From: Planctomycetota bacterium
GTDB lineage: Bacteria; Planctomycetota; Phycisphaerae; Phycisphaerales; SM1A02
Length of the DNA: 42,586 bases
Reading direction: 5' to 3'
NCBI GenBank assembly: GCA_027622195.1
Contig: JAQBZO010000015.1
Coordinates: forward strand, 1 to 42,586
The translations under genes were made by a program, and so were the position numbers. The notes below the pieces were generated by a model. It was given only the letters and a program-made list of their open reading frames with translations. It did no database searches and was not told the DNA's origin. This document shows, in pieces, positions 28,321 through 36,179 of the stretch (positions are counted from its first letter, which is position 1; each line of letters opens with the position of its first letter).

Positions 28321-29025
28321 TCAGATCACGGCGCCGTCCACGAGATGGACAACTCGGTCGGCCCTTGCCGCAATCGCAGTGTCATGCGTCACCATGACGA
28401 TCGTGAGTCCGAGTTGATGTCGAGCGGCGATGAGGTCAAGAATCGCCGCGCCGTTGGCGGCATCGAGATTGCCCGTGGGCTCATCCGCAAGGAGGACGGT
28501 TGGATTGTTGACGAGTGCGCGAACGAGTGCGACGCGTTGTCGTTCTCCTCCAGACAATTCAGCTGGACGATGCGCCAATCGATGCGTGAGCCCGCATTGG
28601 TCGAGCAATTCCATTGCGGTGGCCTGAAAGCGCGCGCTGCCAGAGAGTGAGAGTGCGCCCGATTGAGCGACCACGCACGGAAGCACCGCGTTTTCAACCA
28701 CATTGAGTTCGGGCAAGAGGTGGTAGTGCTGAAAGATGAATCCCACATCTCGACATCGATACGAGTCGAGGGATGATGCAGACCGCGCGCTGAGTGGTGC
28801 GCCGCGAAAGGTCACTTGTCCTCCATTGGTGTCTGGTCGATCCAGACCTCCCATGACATGAAGCAGTGTGCTCTTTCCTGATCCGCTGCTGCCAAGGACG
28901 GCGACCCACTCTCCGTCTTGCACCGAGAGGGTTGCGCCTCGAAGAACTGAAACACGAACATGACCGATGCGATAGGTCTTGTGCAATCGTTCCGCAGCGA
29001 TGATGGGGAGAGGTGAATCACCCAT
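28321..29025 (-). CDS. lolD: ABC transporter ATPase LolD-type
   Basis: A 234-residue ATPase of the MacB/LolD family, which powers release of outer-membrane lipoproteins from the inner membrane by LolC/E. Walker A GSSGSGKST is at 45-53, Q-loop in FIFQHYHLLPEL, signature LSGGERQRVALVRAL, Walker B LLADEPTGNLD, and switch His in VMVTHD. ATG 29025 has GGAGG 9 nt upstream; longer in-frame N-terminal reading lies inside the permease gene. It overlaps the upstream permease gene by 8 bp. MacB-type antibiotic export would look similar, but the adjacent LolC/E-like permease favours lipoprotein release. Confidence 0.93.
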   Translation of the reverse strand: MGDSPLPIIAAERLHKTYRIGHVRVSVLRGATLSVQDGEWVAVLGSSGSGKSTLLHVMGGLDRPDTNGGQVTFRGAPLSARSASSLDSYRCRDVGFIFQHYHLLPELNVVENAVLPCVVAQSGALSLSGSARFQATAMELLDQCGLTHRLAHRPAELSGGERQRVALVRALVNNPTVLLADEPTGNLDAANGAAILDLIAARHQLGLTIVMVTHDTAIAARADRVVHLVDGAVI

Positions 29026-30652
29026 AGCGCAATGCCTCCACGGGGTCGGTGTCGGCTGCTTTCGCCGCGGGGACGGCAGCACCAAGCACACTGAAGAGGA
29101 TTCCACCGAGTGCGGTATAGAGCGCCGTATTCCAATCGATTGAGTCTGGAATGCGGACGAAGTAGTACACCGCAGGATCCCAAATGAGTGTGCCTCGATG
29201 AAGGAAGAGTCCCGTTGCGATGAGTGCGAAGGTCATGCATCCAATGCCCCAGAGGAGAGTGCGCAACACTTGCGATCGCATCAAAGCGTGCACGCAAAGT
29301 ATCGCCAGAGCAACCGCGATGCCCGAAGAGACGACCCAACTCGCCGTCGGTGCATCCTGTCCAATCGCGTCGTGGATTCCATTGATGTTGCGGACGACGA
29401 CGACAGCGACTGCAACCCCGAGAAGACTTCCGATGGTGCCGATGGCGAATCCATACAAGAGAAAAGTGGAAAGGATGCCAGTGCGCGATGCTCCGACAGC
29501 ACGCAGGATGCCGATGTCGCGCGTTTTTTCAGCCACAATGGCCCAGAAAATGCTCAATATCAATCCAGCGCACACAATATAGATGATGCTGAAAAGAATG
29601 CGCATCATCTCGCGCTCTTTCTCGACGGGAGCGATGATGTCTCGAAGTTGTTGCTCCCATGTGAGCACGCGCGTGTTCATGGGAACACGGGTCATGCGTC
29701 CTGAGTCACCGTCCACTCGAACTGAGAAATCATCCAGCGTGCTCTGTACGACGACGGCGAGTTCGGATGGCAGGATGCCGTCGCGAGCGCGCACCAGTAC
29801 CTTGGAAACGCGCGAGGGACTCGTGCCAATGATTGGATACTGACCCTGTGCGTTTGGTTCAGCGGTCGTGTCGACGACAGGGGCTGCATCCATGCGCAAG
29901 AGTTCTTGTCCTACCGCAAGCGGGATGAAGACACGGTTCTTATCGATCTCATAGACGCCCGTTTGGAGTTCATTCACAATGGTGAAGGCTCGGTCGCGCT
30001 GCTCTCCAACGCGACCACCTTCCGTCACGGGGACAACCGTCAGAACCGTTTGCATCCCTGGCAAAAACCAGTTGTAGCGCGGGCGATACGAACCATCGCG
30101 CTGCCGTTCATTGGCGACGCTGACATGCATCCCAATCACGATGGCTGGAGCACCAGAATTGGTCGTGAGTGTTTCGCCCTGCGTGAGCAGCGACTCTTCG
30201 AGATCAAGGCGTGGATCGTCTGGCTGCATCGTGGCGCGCTTCTCGTCACTCCCGCGCTGCCAATAGAGATCGCTCTTGTAATTGGTCACTCGTGCAAACG
30301 AGAGCGGTTCGATCGCCCACACTTGCACAGGGACCACCTCTTTGCGAGACCCTTGTGGATAGGGCATGCGCAACAATCCAAGCGTGTCGACGAGCGCAGT
30401 GGCGTCCGCGACCTCAGGATGTTTGCGGAGTTCGGCGATGAACTCGTCTGAGTATGGGAAACCTCCGATGGGAGCGCTGACGATCACATCACCGAGCAAT
30501 GACCGCCCCGAGTTCTTGAGTGCATCGAGAAATCCAGACATCACGCTCACGACGATGACGACGAGGGCAACGCTGAGAGCGACCGCGCCGACCGCAATCA
30601 GCGGAATCAGTCGTGATCTCAGGTAGCGGCCAGCGAGCAGTGCGGGGTACAT
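29018..30652 (-). CDS. LolC/E-family ABC permease, enlarged
   Basis: A 544-residue FtsX-fold permease, partner of the downstream ATPase. Membrane segment 1 spans about 17-40 (LIAVGAVALSVALVVIVVSV), followed by the large periplasmic domain (about 45-330) and the FtsX core (IIYIVCAGLILSIFWAIVAE, EKTRDIGILRAVGAS, FLLYGFAIGTIGSLLGVAVA). Classical LolC and LolE have about 400 residues and four segments. Here extra hydrophobic stretches (VVSSGIAVALAILCVHAL and LLWGIGCMTFALIATGLF) lie before the last segment, so six segments are likely. It ends AADTDPVEALRYG, a typical permease end. Only one permease is encoded, so it may act as a homodimer. ATG 30652 has no ribosome binding site. Confidence 0.9.
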   Translation of the reverse strand: MYPALLAGRYLRSRLIPLIAVGAVALSVALVVIVVSVMSGFLDALKNSGRSLLGDVIVSAPIGGFPYSDEFIAELRKHPEVADATALVDTLGLLRMPYPQGSRKEVVPVQVWAIEPLSFARVTNYKSDLYWQRGSDEKRATMQPDDPRLDLEESLLTQGETLTTNSGAPAIVIGMHVSVANERQRDGSYRPRYNWFLPGMQTVLTVVPVTEGGRVGEQRDRAFTIVNELQTGVYEIDKNRVFIPLAVGQELLRMDAAPVVDTTAEPNAQGQYPIIGTSPSRVSKVLVRARDGILPSELAVVVQSTLDDFSVRVDGDSGRMTRVPMNTRVLTWEQQLRDIIAPVEKEREMMRILFSIIYIVCAGLILSIFWAIVAEKTRDIGILRAVGASRTGILSTFLLYGFAIGTIGSLLGVAVAVVVVRNINGIHDAIGQDAPTASWVVSSGIAVALAILCVHALMRSQVLRTLLWGIGCMTFALIATGLFLHRGTLIWDPAVYYFVRIPDSIDWNTALYTALGGILFSVLGAAVPAAKAADTDPVEALRYG

Positions 30653-30675
30653 CAACGAAAGAGCAATTCTACGCG

Positions 30676-31395
30676 CTATGGTCGGTCGGTGATCGGACCG
30701 ACTCGTTCGGAAATCCAACGCTCGATGGGTGGACCGCCAATTGAAACAACGGTGATGGGTCCGGTGAAATCGGCGGCGTGTGAGGCGAGGAATCCAACCT
30801 TTGGTGCGACCATGGTGACGGTGCGAGTTGCCTTGACACACAGTGATGGGTTGGTGGGTGGACCGAGGTCACAATCCATGCCGCTTGGCAAGTCAATCGA
30901 GAGGATCGGCACGCCGAGAACATCCCAGTCTCGAATCCAGCGTATGAGCGCGGCGTCGAGTGGATGGGGCGGACCTCGCTCGATCGAGAAACCTGTCCCG
31001 AGGATGGCATCGATGATGAGTGCAGGAGGGTCAGATCCGTCGAAATCAGTGTTGGTCTGCGCGGCAATGTTCACAAGAGGAATGTGCAGGTCGATGGCGC
31101 GGGCGGCATTCGTCGAAGCGGATGAATGGGGTTGAGGGGGACCGGCTCGAATGAGTCGCACGGCGTATCCATCCTCGTGCAGAAGTCGAGCGACGGCATA
31201 GCCATCTCCGCCATTGTTGCCGCGACCCACGACGATGTCGATGCTTCGATGGGGAAGGGTCGCCCGCACCATCGATCGTGCCATGGTGGCGACTCCCTCG
31301 GCGGCCGTCTCCATCAGAGTCAAACTCTCGATCGCCCCTGGTCCCATGCACCAGGAGTCGTAGGCGCGAGCGAGTTGTCGAGTGAGTGCAGTCAT
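30676..31395 (-). CDS. nnrE: NAD(P)H-hydrate epimerase (YjeF N-domain)
   Basis: Epimerises the damaged R-form of NAD(P)HX so that the dehydratase can repair it. A 239-residue single-domain protein: MGPGAIESLTLMETAA, VVGRGNNGGDGYAVARLL (55-72), IIDAILGTGF, and IDLPSGMDCD are family features. The ADP/ATP-dependent dehydratase (NnrD) normally fused as the C-terminal half of YjeF is absent here, so NnrD must be elsewhere or lacking. ATG 31395 has no clear ribosome binding site; the start is 30 bp from that of the divergent glycosyltransferase. The lol genes follow after 23 bp, so they probably share a transcript. Confidence 0.93.
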   Translation of the reverse strand: MTALTRQLARAYDSWCMGPGAIESLTLMETAAEGVATMARSMVRATLPHRSIDIVVGRGNNGGDGYAVARLLHEDGYAVRLIRAGPPQPHSSASTNAARAIDLHIPLVNIAAQTNTDFDGSDPPALIIDAILGTGFSIERGPPHPLDAALIRWIRDWDVLGVPILSIDLPSGMDCDLGPPTNPSLCVKATRTVTMVAPKVGFLASHAADFTGPITVVSIGGPPIERWISERVGPITDRP

Positions 31396-31425
31396 GTTGC
31401 TCTGGGCGAGTACCCTTCGCGCTCG

Positions 31426-32640
31426 ATGAAGTTTCTCGGAGCGCTTGCCATTCTTCTTGCGATCGGATCAATCGGTGCGTGTATTTGGTGGTCAATCGTA
31501 CTGTGGCACATTGATCGTTCGCGTCGGCGCGTTCCGAGACTGAATCGGGCGCCCGCTCTGGAAGCGAATCCGCCATCGGTCAGCGTCATTATTCCAGCGC
31601 ACAATGAGGGTGCACGCATTGGTCCTGCGGTGACTGGCATTCTTGCGCAGGAATATCCCGATCTTGAACTCATTGTCGTGCTTGATCGTTGCTCGGACGA
31701 CACTCGCGCTCACGCGGTGGCCGCATCGAATGGCGATGCCCGTGTTCGGATCGTGGATGTCCATACATGTCCAGCGGATTGGGCTGGAAAGTGCCATGCC
31801 GCGGCCGCGGGAGCGGCAGTGGCGCGTGGTGCGCTTCTTCTTTTTTCTGATGCCGATGTGCGATTCGAACCCACCGCGCTTCGCCGCGCCGTGGCGCTCG
31901 CCCGTGCACAAGGGGTTGGACTCGCCAGCATGTTGCCCGTCCTCGAGGTGAGGCATTTGTTTGAACTCGCGTGGCAGCCTGTCGCGAGTTTTATGTTGAT
32001 GCGATTGTTTCCAGCTGAGCGAGTCAATCGCCAAGAAGGACCCCGTCCATTTGCGAATGGACAGTTCTTGCTCTTTACGCGAGAAGCGTACGAACGCGCG
32101 GGTGGACATGAAGGAGTGCGATCGGCTCTTCTCGAAGACATCGCATTCGCGACCAAAACTTGGCGCGGAGGAAAGGGAGATCGCGTCGGACTCTTTGCGA
32201 GCGACGGCTTCGTTCGCACGGCGATGTATGACTCGGTCGATGCATTTCGCAGCGGATGGAAACGCATCTTCATCGAGAGCTCCGGGCGAAGGCCGAGATA
32301 CTTGCGACGTCTTGCACTGGAGATCGCCACCACCGGAATCGGCGCACCCCTCATTGCGGTCATGTCCATTGTCTGTTGGTCCACATTCTGGAATCACCTT
32401 GATGCAGGAGGTCGGTTCGTCATCACCATTGCTGGGACAAGTGGGATCATCGCGCTGTTGCTCCAAGTCGCGACTACTTGGGCTTTTCTCGTGCGCGCCC
32501 GTGCGAGCAAGTGGGGCATCATTCTCTGGCCGTTCGGGGCCCTCGCCGTCTTTCGTATCCTTCGAGAAGCATCGGCTGATCTCATCGCCAGTCGGCCGAT
32601 TCGATGGGGCGGACGATCGTATGTCCTTGAACCGCGGTGA
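31426..32640 (+). CDS. Membrane-bound family 2 glycosyltransferase
   Basis: A 404-residue GT2 enzyme. An N-terminal membrane segment (about 4-27) is followed by the GT-A domain: SVSVIIPAHNEGARIG, LELIVVLDRCSDDT, a DxD motif in LLLFSDADVRF (about 135-145), WAGKCHAAAAG, and LLEDIAFATKTW with the acceptor-site ED. Three C-terminal segments (starting near LEIATTGIGAPLIAVM) make it polytopic. CrtQ/HpnB-type enzymes for carotenoid or hopanoid lipids have a similar layout, so a lipid acceptor is plausible, but no hpn or crt gene is nearby. The start lies 30 bp from divergent nnrE; surE follows in the same direction. Confidence 0.88.
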   Translation: MKFLGALAILLAIGSIGACIWWSIVLWHIDRSRRRVPRLNRAPALEANPPSVSVIIPAHNEGARIGPAVTGILAQEYPDLELIVVLDRCSDDTRAHAVAASNGDARVRIVDVHTCPADWAGKCHAAAAGAAVARGALLLFSDADVRFEPTALRRAVALARAQGVGLASMLPVLEVRHLFELAWQPVASFMLMRLFPAERVNRQEGPRPFANGQFLLFTREAYERAGGHEGVRSALLEDIAFATKTWRGGKGDRVGLFASDGFVRTAMYDSVDAFRSGWKRIFIESSGRRPRYLRRLALEIATTGIGAPLIAVMSIVCWSTFWNHLDAGGRFVITIAGTSGIIALLLQVATTWAFLVRARASKWGIILWPFGALAVFRILREASADLIASRPIRWGGRSYVLEPR

Positions 32641-32663
32641 CGCACTTCTTGAAAATGTGCTCC

Positions 32664-33446
32664 ATGAAGATTCTCTTAACGAACGACGACGGTATTCATG
32701 CTCCAGGCATCGCCACGCTGTACGCAGCACTCGTAGGACTCGGTGAAATCGATGTCATCGCACCGAAAGATGTGCAGTCGGCAAGTGGACACGGCATTAC
32801 TTTTCATAAGCCCCTCATGGCGTATCCAACCGAGACCGCGACCTTCCACGGAATCGCCATTGATGGACGCCCCGCGGATTGTGTCAAGGTTGGACTTCGC
32901 GCAATCTGGCCCGAGCGCCACGGTCCATCGAGTCGACCCGATGTCGTCATCAGTGGAATGAACTCAGGCGCGAATGCGGGAGTGAATGTGATTTACTCGG
33001 GTACGGTCGCCGCAGCGGTTGAGGCTGCATTCCTCGGGGTTCCAGCGATTGCGGTGAGCCTCTACATGGGCGGACGAGAACCAGCCTGGCGTCGAGCCGG
33101 AGAAATCGCGCGTGTCGCCATCGATGCCATTCTGAAGCATCCACTCGATGCGCACCGAGTGGTGAATCTCAACCTACCGATCATCGATCGTGCTGATGCT
33201 CCGATGCCGCCGATTCGCGTTGTGCGGATGAATACCGCCGCGGGCAGCGATCACTTTGAGCGGCGGCAAAGTCCTGAAGGTCGCACCTACTACTGGCCCG
33301 CCGGAAATGGGATGCAATTCGCTCATGTTTCTGGTGGCAGTGATGTGGAAGCGCTTGACGAAGGATGCGTCACGATCACTCCACTGTGTTACGACCTCAC
33401 CGATGAGGCAACCCTCTTGGTCTGGCGAAACAGAATGGAGAAATGA
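32664..33446 (+). CDS. surE: 5'/3'-nucleotidase SurE
   Basis: A 260-residue metal-dependent phosphatase that removes phosphate from 5'- and 3'-nucleoside monophosphates, usually cytoplasmic. Active-site residues are present: NDDG (7-10) in ILLTNDDGIHAPGI, SASG near 43-46, and GMNSGANAGVNVIYSGTVAA. C-terminus GCVTITPLCYDLT fits the family. Choosing ATG 32664 gives the standard N-terminus; GTG 32637 and ATG 32655 are in frame but less likely. No good ribosome binding site. It overlaps the S1/P1 nuclease gene, whose product releases 5'-mononucleotides. Confidence 0.96.
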   Translation: MKILLTNDDGIHAPGIATLYAALVGLGEIDVIAPKDVQSASGHGITFHKPLMAYPTETATFHGIAIDGRPADCVKVGLRAIWPERHGPSSRPDVVISGMNSGANAGVNVIYSGTVAAAVEAAFLGVPAIAVSLYMGGREPAWRRAGEIARVAIDAILKHPLDAHRVVNLNLPIIDRADAPMPPIRVVRMNTAAGSDHFERRQSPEGRTYYWPAGNGMQFAHVSGGSDVEALDEGCVTITPLCYDLTDEATLLVWRNRMEK

Positions 33447-34285
33447 TGTCGACACTGAGCCGCTTGCACATCATTGTTATCGCAGTCCTTGGTTTGGCGA
33501 TGTCGATGACACGCTGTTTCGGATGGGGCGGCGATGGACACCGAATGATCGGCGCGATCGCTCAGAGTCAGTTGAACGAGCAAGCCGCGGAAGCAGTGAA
33601 GGGATTGCTCGGCGACGAGACGCTTGCGGAAGCATGTTGTTGGGCTGACAAGATTCGTGGGGAAAAGGAGTATGCCTGGGTGAGTCCACTCCACTACATC
33701 AATGCGCCAAGAGACGCAAAGACTGTGGACCTCGATCGCGATGGTCTCGATGGACAACAAATCGTGAGTTCGATCGGGAAGTACCGCGAGATTCTGAAAG
33801 ATTCAGAGAAACCCAAAGAGGAGCGAATCCTCGCGCTGAGATTGTTGGCTCATTTCGTGGGGGATATCCACCAGCCGCTGCATGTGTCCTACAAGGATGA
33901 CAAGGGGGGAAACATGCTGACCGTGACCCATCTGGGCACTCGCTCGAGCATGCACAGCGTGTGGGATTCTGGATTCATCAAACAGCACTGTAAAAAAATG
34001 GAACTCAGCTGGGAGACGATGGGCGCGGCACTGCGAGAGACCATCACTCCAGACGAGCAACGGCGTTGGTCTCAATCACTCGATCCTGTGGAGTGGGCGA
34101 ATGAGTCGCTTGTACTCACGATTTCAATCTACGCAAAACTTCCAGAGCCGCCGAAAGTCAAGGGAGCAGATGACTTCACCGAAAGTGACGCGCAGCATTG
34201 GATGCCGACGGTCGCTGATCGCTTGCAAACGGCGGGTGTTCGACTCGGTGCAGTGCTGAATGATGCGCTCGGTTCGTCGAAGTGA
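33446..34285 (+). CDS. Secreted S1/P1-type zinc nuclease
   Basis: A 279-residue protein with a signal peptide (MSTLSRLHIIVIAVLGLAMS) and a predicted cut before W27, which would free the N-terminal Trp that binds a zinc ion in S1/P1 nucleases. Other metal ligands: H32 in WGGDGHRMIG, ADKIR, PLHYIN, LAHFVGDIHQPLHV and the later MHSVWD (usually LHxxWD). These enzymes degrade single-stranded DNA and RNA to 5'-mononucleotides. ATG 33446 has GGAG 5 nt away; ATG 33443 is closer and less likely. The start overlaps the surE stop, suggesting a nucleotide-salvage pair. Acting location periplasm or outside. Confidence 0.93.
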   Translation: MSTLSRLHIIVIAVLGLAMSMTRCFGWGGDGHRMIGAIAQSQLNEQAAEAVKGLLGDETLAEACCWADKIRGEKEYAWVSPLHYINAPRDAKTVDLDRDGLDGQQIVSSIGKYREILKDSEKPKEERILALRLLAHFVGDIHQPLHVSYKDDKGGNMLTVTHLGTRSSMHSVWDSGFIKQHCKKMELSWETMGAALRETITPDEQRRWSQSLDPVEWANESLVLTISIYAKLPEPPKVKGADDFTESDAQHWMPTVADRLQTAGVRLGAVLNDALGSSK

Positions 34286-34298
34286 TCCTTCGAGCCAT

Positions 34299-35417
34299 CT
34301 ACCGCAGAATCACGCGAACGACAAACCGCACAGTCTGACCAACCTCGAGCGATTTCAACTGTTTCCCAGAGGCACGCCATCGGTAGAGTGAATCGATCAC
34401 CGGCTCATCAATCTCGCTTGGGTAACCACTCGTCTGCACGATGCGGCACTGTGCTGGTTTCCCATCTCGATCGAAGAAAATCTCAGCGATTGGATTCGAT
34501 GGAACCGTCGTAATCCGAGTCAAAAGCGGGAAAGACGGCTTGCGCGTTCGGATCTCAAGTCCAAGCGCGACGAGTGGCTTCCCGGTGCGCCACATTTTAG
34601 GTGGCACATTGATGATCGCCCGTGGCTCCGATTCGCGGTCCGATTGAGTTCCCGGATGGCCACCAAGAGTGCCTCCACCGATGCTGTTTTCTCCTGCGAT
34701 CACGGGCGTTGGCGTGTGTGGAACAATTGGAGCGGGTTGAACAGGTTGCGCAGGTTGATCCTGCTCAACAATCGACTCGCTACTTGATGCTGATCCTGCG
34801 AGTCCCTGAGGCGCACTCACATCGCGCGGTTCATTCAGCGCCGGCGGATTGTCAAGTTCACTCGCTTCGGTGGGCGGCGCATCAACGGGCAGTGGACTTT
34901 GTTCTGAATCGTGGTTGGACTCGGGAGTGTTCGTCGCTTCTGCAACGTGCTCGCCCAACGGCGACTCTTGAGTTGTTGGAGTCGGCGGAGTCAAGGGAAC
35001 AGGTTGCGCCCCTGGCGCGGGGGTGGGATCCGCGCCTCCCTCAGAACCGAGTCCACTCGGATCGATTCCAGCCATCTGCATGGTGAACGCAGCTTGATCG
35101 ACTTGACCGAGTGCCGCGAGGTGTTCTTCATACTGATCGAAACCGATCCACGTCATCGACGCAGGGTCGCCGTTGTCCATGCCTGGAGTGATCTCGAGAG
35201 GATCGCGGTCGTGCTCGTTGAGCAACGTCTGTAGTGCGTCCAACTCGGACTGCTCATTGGGCATATCGGATTCGATCGCCGCACGCGCTGCCTGCTGGTA
35301 GATGTAGTCGGCGGCAATGGGAAGTCCAATGAAGAGATGGAGAACCACGGATATCCCCAACGCAACGAACAGGTCACTTTGGCCGAATCGTTCTGGATGG
35401 ATCGCCGGAGGATTCAT
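34299..35417 (-). CDS. TonB-family protein with Pro-rich periplasmic linker
   Basis: A 372-residue protein: one N-terminal membrane segment (about 15-36, DLFVALGISVVLHLFIGLPI), a 230-residue periplasmic part that is acidic, Pro/Thr/Gln rich, and a C-terminal TonB-like domain (about 285-372) in which IAEIFFDRDGKPAQCRIVQT and DEPVIDSLYRWR are recognisable. TonB links inner-membrane proton-driven motors (ExbB/ExbD) to outer-membrane receptors. It overlaps exbD by ATGA. No plug-barrel receptor and no exbB is next to it. The C-domain is short and the linker unusually long, so a TolA-like or envelope-spanning role is possible. ATG 35417. Confidence 0.85.
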   Translation of the reverse strand: MNPPAIHPERFGQSDLFVALGISVVLHLFIGLPIAADYIYQQAARAAIESDMPNEQSELDALQTLLNEHDRDPLEITPGMDNGDPASMTWIGFDQYEEHLAALGQVDQAAFTMQMAGIDPSGLGSEGGADPTPAPGAQPVPLTPPTPTTQESPLGEHVAEATNTPESNHDSEQSPLPVDAPPTEASELDNPPALNEPRDVSAPQGLAGSASSSESIVEQDQPAQPVQPAPIVPHTPTPVIAGENSIGGGTLGGHPGTQSDRESEPRAIINVPPKMWRTGKPLVALGLEIRTRKPSFPLLTRITTVPSNPIAEIFFDRDGKPAQCRIVQTSGYPSEIDEPVIDSLYRWRASGKQLKSLEVGQTVRFVVRVILR

Positions 35418-35839
35418 GGCGCAGACTTCGGCGGCTTCCCGATGAGATTGACATCAATTCCCGCCATTTGCAGATGTTCCCACACATCGAGCATGAGACT
35501 GGTGCGATCGACGGTGCCTTCGCCGTCGGCGATGGCGAGATAGACCACCGTGAGCGGTTCAATTTGAAGTCGCGCTTGGATGGCCTTCACAAGATCGACC
35601 TCTTTGATCTTGGTGCGGTCGAGATAGACGACTCCAGCGAGATCAATGGCAATCGTGGCCGCAGGGACTGGCTTGGCACCCACGCCTGATTGAAACGTGC
35701 GAAGTTCCATGGGCATGAGATCGACGCGCACCATCAAGAGGCACGCATAGATGAAGAACATGAGCAGCAGAAGAACGATGTCGAGGAGCGGCGCCAACTC
35801 AATGCGCGCGTCCCAAGTCGGTCTCCGAACCCGAATCAT
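35414..35839 (-). CDS. Biopolymer transport protein ExbD/TolR
   Basis: A 141-residue inner-membrane protein. N-terminal membrane segment (about 18-38, LLDIVLLLLMFFIYACLLMV) carries the proton-path Asp D20 of ExbD/TolR, followed by a short periplasmic domain with KEVDLVKAIQARLQIEPL and a Pro/Ser-rich end. ATG 35839 directly follows the STAS stop (TAA-ATG), and its stop overlaps tonB. It forms a motor only with ExbB/TolQ, which is not encoded here. Transcription appears to run gyrA-STAS-exbD-tonB. Confidence 0.92.
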   Translation of the reverse strand: MIRVRRPTWDARIELAPLLDIVLLLLMFFIYACLLMVRVDLMPMELRTFQSGVGAKPVPAATIAIDLAGVVYLDRTKIKEVDLVKAIQARLQIEPLTVVYLAIADGEGTVDRTSLMLDVWEHLQMAGIDVNLIGKPPKSAP

Positions 35840-36175
35840 TTAGAGCCCCATCTGGAGCGACGCGAGTGCGAGGGTCACATCGTCGGTGAAGTCGAACAAC
35901 TTATCGAGTCCTGTCACCAGCATCACTCCCCAAACGCTATCGCTGACGCGAGTGATTTTCATTCGTCGACCGACCGCTGTGCAACGCTTGCGCAGCCGAA
36001 GCAGTTGCGCAATGTTGGTCGAGTTCAAATAGTGGATTTCACTCATGTCAAGAATGACATCTCGCTCATCTTCGGCGTCGAATCGTAAGACGAGTGCATT
36101 GAGGTCCTCGGTCAAAGCAGGTTCGTCGTTGAGTTGAGCGATGACGATGTCTTCGGACCAGTTCTCGAGTGCCAT
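35840..36175 (-). CDS. STAS-domain protein (anti-sigma factor antagonist-like)
   Basis: A 111-residue single STAS domain. VILDMSEIHYLNSTNIAQLLRL contains the DMS-type strand and the NST turn where S52 would be the phosphorylation site of SpoIIAA/RsbV-type proteins. There is no kinase or sigma factor beside it, so the partner is unknown. ATG 36175 has GGAG 12 nt upstream; ATG 36193 would add MEYRDT inside the gyrA end. It overlaps or abuts gyrA upstream and exbD downstream. A link between gyrA-region transcription and the envelope motor genes is suggested only by location. Confidence 0.85.
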   Translation of the reverse strand: MALENWSEDIVIAQLNDEPALTEDLNALVLRFDAEDERDVILDMSEIHYLNSTNIAQLLRLRKRCTAVGRRMKITRVSDSVWGVMLVTGLDKLFDFTDDVTLALASLQMGL

Positions 36176-36179
36176 GGTG

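Noticed and set aside
31492-32730. 412-residue open frame opposite the glycosyltransferase
   Set aside because: The opposite frame carries the GT2 motifs; this one is Arg/Ser-rich shadow sequence.
34277-34293. TCGAAG-N5-CTTCGA hairpin between convergent S1/P1 and tonB genes
   Set aside because: Six-bp stem with no T-run; could be a weak bidirectional terminator but evidence is too thin.
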